A DNA stretch of 64,000 nt, from contig NZ_NISI01000004.1 in assembly GCF_002205845.1 (NCBI RefSeq), positions 62,001 through 126,000 of the forward strand, in the 5' to 3' direction. The notes beneath the pieces are model-generated. The model worked only from the letters and a program-made list of their open reading frames with translations. It ran no database searches and was not told the DNA's origin. Made by a program: the position numbers and the translations under genes. The stretch's first letter is position 1. Every line of letters starts with the position of its first letter. Below are positions 62,154-64,000 of the stretch, in pieces. Source of the stretch: Roseateles puraquae (lineage in GTDB: Bacteria; Pseudomonadota; Gammaproteobacteria; Burkholderiales; Burkholderiaceae_C).

Positions 62154-62534
62154 TCAGAACACCAGGGTGGCCCAGGCCGGATCAGCAGCCCGGGCAGCGA
62201 ATTGCACCGCACCGCCATGCTGGCGGGCGGCAGGGATGAGGTCGGCATGCGTGAGGCCGTGAGCGGCCAACGCATCCGTACAGGCCAGGAAGCGCGCGCC
62301 ATGGTCGAGGGCATCCTGCATCCAGCTGGCGATGGTCTTGTCGAAACGCGTGGACGCGCGCAGCGCGTCGGCCACGCCCGGCTGCAGCAACAACACCGAG
62401 CGCGCCGTGAAGTAGACCTCCACCTGCAGCTCCAGAGCAGCGCCCGCCGCCGCCTGCGCGAACGGCGTGGCCAGACGCACCGGGTCCGCCGGGTCCGCAG
62501 CCCACAACAAAATGGCCAGGCCCTGGCGCGACAT
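62154..62534 (-). CDS. DsrE-family protein
   Basis: This 126-residue small protein has the DsrE/DsrF-like alpha/beta fold (LAILLWAADPADPVRLATPFAQAAA at the start). Cys85 in FLACTDALAAHGL is at the position of the sulfur-transfer cysteine. Family members carry sulfur as persulfide in dissimilatory and tRNA-thiolation pathways. Near selB/selC, a carrier of selenium or sulfur is conceivable. The ATG overlaps the previous stop by one base (TGATG). Confidence 0.8.
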   Translation of the reverse strand: MSRQGLAILLWAADPADPVRLATPFAQAAAGAALELQVEVYFTARSVLLLQPGVADALRASTRFDKTIASWMQDALDHGARFLACTDALAAHGLTHADLIPAARQHGGAVQFAARAADPAWATLVF

Positions 62535-62971
62535 CAGGCACCTTCCAACTGGTTGAGCCAGGCCCAGCGCTGCATTGCGGCGCGGATGTTGGCCTCACCC
62601 ACGACAAGCTGGGCGCGCTCCTCGTCCAGTCGCGCCGGCGCCAGCTCCAGCAACCAACCCGCCTCGTAGGGGGCCTGGTGCACCAACTCCGGCCGCTCCT
62701 CCAGCGCTTCATTGACCCGCATGACCGTGCCCGACAACGGCGACTTCACCGACACGATGGACTTGGACAACTCCACCACACCCAGTGACCGCCCTTGCTC
62801 GACCTCGCTGCCCACCGACTTCGGCCGGCACATGTAGATGTCCCCCGACGCCTTCAAGCCCAGCGCCGTGATCCCCACACGCACCCGCCCCCCATCCAGC
62901 GGCATCGCCCAGGTCTGGTCGTCGATCCAGTACCAGAGATGCTCCGGCAGCTCGGCGCCCGCGATCAGCAT
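62534..62971 (-). CDS. GcvH-like lipoyl-domain protein
   Basis: This 145-residue protein has the H-protein/LbpA-type lipoyl domain: VRVGITALGLKASGDIYM, then the lipoyl lysine (Lys70) in VVELSKSIVSVKSPLSG, and APYEAGWLLEL near the C terminus. No gcvT or gcvP is adjacent, so it may not serve glycine cleavage. GcvH-like LbpA proteins pair with DsrE proteins in the sHdr sulfur pathway. That similarity is my basis for a carrier role. The start ATG 62971 lies 130 bases after selC. Confidence 0.82.
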   Translation of the reverse strand: MLIAGAELPEHLWYWIDDQTWAMPLDGGRVRVGITALGLKASGDIYMCRPKSVGSEVEQGRSLGVVELSKSIVSVKSPLSGTVMRVNEALEERPELVHQAPYEAGWLLELAPARLDEERAQLVVGEANIRAAMQRWAWLNQLEGA

Positions 62972-63032
62972 GGCGCCCCCACGATGGTTCGGCCGGCGTC
63001 GCGAGCGGGCACAGGTTGGTTCGAGCACCGCA

Positions 63033-63050
63033 GCCGTACTGGCGTACGGC
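63033..63050. promoter_or_regulatory. Perfect hairpin between selC and the GcvH-like gene
   Basis: GCCGTAC (63033-63039) and GTACGGC (63044-63050) pair perfectly around TGGC. It lies in the 129-bp gap, 50 bases past the tRNA-Sec 3' end on the minus strand. It could terminate or process the selC transcript, or regulate the next gene. Confidence 0.4.
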
Positions 63051-63100
63051 GAGGAGCGCAGGGCCAAGATGTGTCCGCGCAGTAGCCGGACGGGCCATCG

Positions 63101-63196
63101 TGGCGGAAAGAGGTAGGAGTCGAACCTACCCGGCAACGCATGGCGCCACCCACCGGGTTTGAAGCCCGGCCGACACACCGGTGTCGTTCTCTTTCC
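63101..63196 (-). tRNA. selC: Selenocysteine tRNA, anticodon TCA
   Basis: The 96-base gene includes an encoded 3' CCA. An 8-bp acceptor stem (GGAAAGAG with CTCTTTCC) is perfect and is characteristic of tRNA-Sec. The anticodon loop is CTTCAAA with TCA at 63160-63162, within the stem pair GGG/CCC. The T-arm GTAGGTTCGACTCCTAC and a very long variable arm are present. By eye it aligns over its whole length with E. coli selC. It sits four bases downstream of selB. Confidence 0.97.
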
Positions 63197-63200
63197 ATGT

Positions 63201-64000
63201 TCAATGCTCCAGCGGCGCAAACAGCGCGCTGTCAGCCCGCAGCCGATGTTCATCGCCCACCCGGCGCAGCAGACCGACGCGGTCGAAATGCTCCAGGATC
63301 TGGATCGCACGCTTGCGGCCCAGGCCGGTCGCGTCGCGGAAGGCGGCCGCGGCCACATGCCCCTGTTCCGTCGCCAGGCGGCGCACTGTAGCCGCGAGTG
63401 CGGTCATCGTGGGCGTGTCCAGGTACAAGTCCTTCACGACCTGATGCAGATCGCCCTGCTGCGCCAGGCGCGCCAGCGTCGTGCGCATCAGAGGCTCAGG
63501 CTCGGCGCAGTCCTTGGCGAGGTCGCGCGCCCAGGCGCCTTCGGCCCCGGCTGCGGCCAGGCGAGGTGCGACCTTCTGCGCAATGCGCTGCTCGGTGGCC
63601 GACAGCTGAACGCCATGCACTGGCAAATGCACGAAGGCACCGCGCACCGCGACCTGTCCGCGGCCCCGCAGCTCGTTCAGCACCTGGCGCCACAGCGGCT
63701 CGGCCATGCGTGGCGACACGAGGCGGCGCAGCCGGGCCGCGTCAGGCCCGAGCTCGTCGGGTGACTTGGCGTGATAGTCGGCCAACGCGCCCAGCAGCCG
63801 ATGCGTCAGCGCCGCATGGGCCTCGTCACCCAGGGCCCAGCCCTGCAGCGGCTCGGCGAGGCCCTCGGCTTGCGCGAAGCGGGCGAGGTCCAGGCCGAGC
63901 TGGGACAGCACCAGCAGCCGTTCACGGCGGCGCGCCGTGGTGGGCAGCTCACAAGCCGCGAGCTCGTCGAGCCGCTCCGGCGTGCGGCGGTAGCGCGTGG
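63201..64000 (-). CDS. selB: Selenocysteine-specific elongation factor SelB, C-terminal part (cut by window end)
   Basis: The C-terminal part of SelB contains winged-helix domains that bind the SECIS RNA. Visible are HGVQLSATEQRIAQKVAPRLA, then LMRTTLARLAQQGDLHQVVKDLYLD and the last helix turn TGLGRKRAIQILEHFDRVGLLRRVGDEHRL. The frame is open to the last base of the window without a stop, so the GTPase domain lies beyond. The stop at 63201 is four bases before selC. Reading on the minus strand, the order is selB then selC. Confidence 0.93.
   Translation of the reverse strand, partial: TRYRRTPERLDELAACELPTTARRRERLLVLSQLGLDLARFAQAEGLAEPLQGWALGDEAHAALTHRLLGALADYHAKSPDELGPDAARLRRLVSPRMAEPLWRQVLNELRGRGQVAVRGAFVHLPVHGVQLSATEQRIAQKVAPRLAAAGAEGAWARDLAKDCAEPEPLMRTTLARLAQQGDLHQVVKDLYLDTPTMTALAATVRRLATEQGHVAAAAFRDATGLGRKRAIQILEHFDRVGLLRRVGDEHRLRADSALFAPLEH

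Noticed and set aside
62979-63103. Nine-base inverted repeat CCACGATGG/CCATCGTGG flanking the selC to GcvH-like gap, considered as an insertion boundary
   Set aside because: One arm overlaps the CCA end of tRNA-Sec, no transposase or target duplication is seen, and a 9-bp match may be chance.

Overview
This window is GC-rich DNA (roughly two thirds G+C), densely coding, with many 1-4 base start/stop overlaps. Gene content points to a betaproteobacterium of the order Burkholderiales (Rubrivivax/Leptothrix/Ideonella-like). The signs are a paa cluster with a TetR-type regulator and a Livk-type binding protein, a urease operon with a ureJ/hupE gene between ureA and ureB, a propionyl-CoA synthetase, and a selenocysteine locus. 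This placement is inferred from gene content, not from any database search. I see no insertion sequence, prophage, CRISPR array or rRNA. The only tRNA gene I recognise is the one for selenocysteine.

Layout. 1-6.2 kb: the end of argH, a bacteriohemerythrin, a SnoaL-like protein, an AraC regulator, prpE and a secreted NlpC/P60 peptidase. 6.3-11.9 kb (minus strand): a complete chaperone-usher fimbrial operon with two near-duplicate pilins, chaperone, usher and a two-domain tip adhesin. 12.3-22.8 kb (minus strand): a phenylacetate degradation operon, paaG-I-K-A-B-C-D-E-R-(binding protein)-Z-mmcQ. It has a well-formed promoter and a 14-bp perfect palindrome in front of paaG, and two copies of the same large hairpin repeat inside it. 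22.9-31.3 kb: a PfkB sugar kinase, moaA/mobA molybdenum cofactor genes, a GNAT acetyltransferase, a YceI-like lipoprotein, an Mpo1-like protein, panE, an isochorismatase, a GlxA-type regulator and TerC.

31.4-35.0 kb (minus strand): urease accessory genes ureE, an outer-membrane protein, ureF, ureG and ureD. The structural genes ureA, ureJ, ureB and ureC lie at 57.7-60.6 kb on the same strand, so the locus is split by about 22.6 kb. Between the two halves are an AbrB/Doc toxin-antitoxin pair, a dienoyl-CoA isomerase-like crotonase, a ParB-like protein, oleate hydratase and a CaiB CoA-transferase. The same interval also holds a PAP2 phosphatase fused to an autotransporter-type repeat and a histidine phosphatase. 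After these come an ArsR/desaturase pair with a perfect operator, a K+-channel-like protein, an SGNH hydrolase, two metallopeptidases, a large propeller sensor kinase and an Nramp-related transporter with a structured leader.

60.6-64.0 kb (minus strand): the most interesting segment. selB (cut by the window edge) is followed by selC (tRNA-Sec, anticodon TCA). Next come a GcvH-like lipoyl-domain protein, a DsrE-family protein with a conserved-looking cysteine, a PhnD-type binding protein and a nitroreductase, and then ureA. This order suggests that the four non-canonical genes serve selenium uptake, reduction or delivery. That is an inference from context, and it is my best candidate for an undescribed system here.
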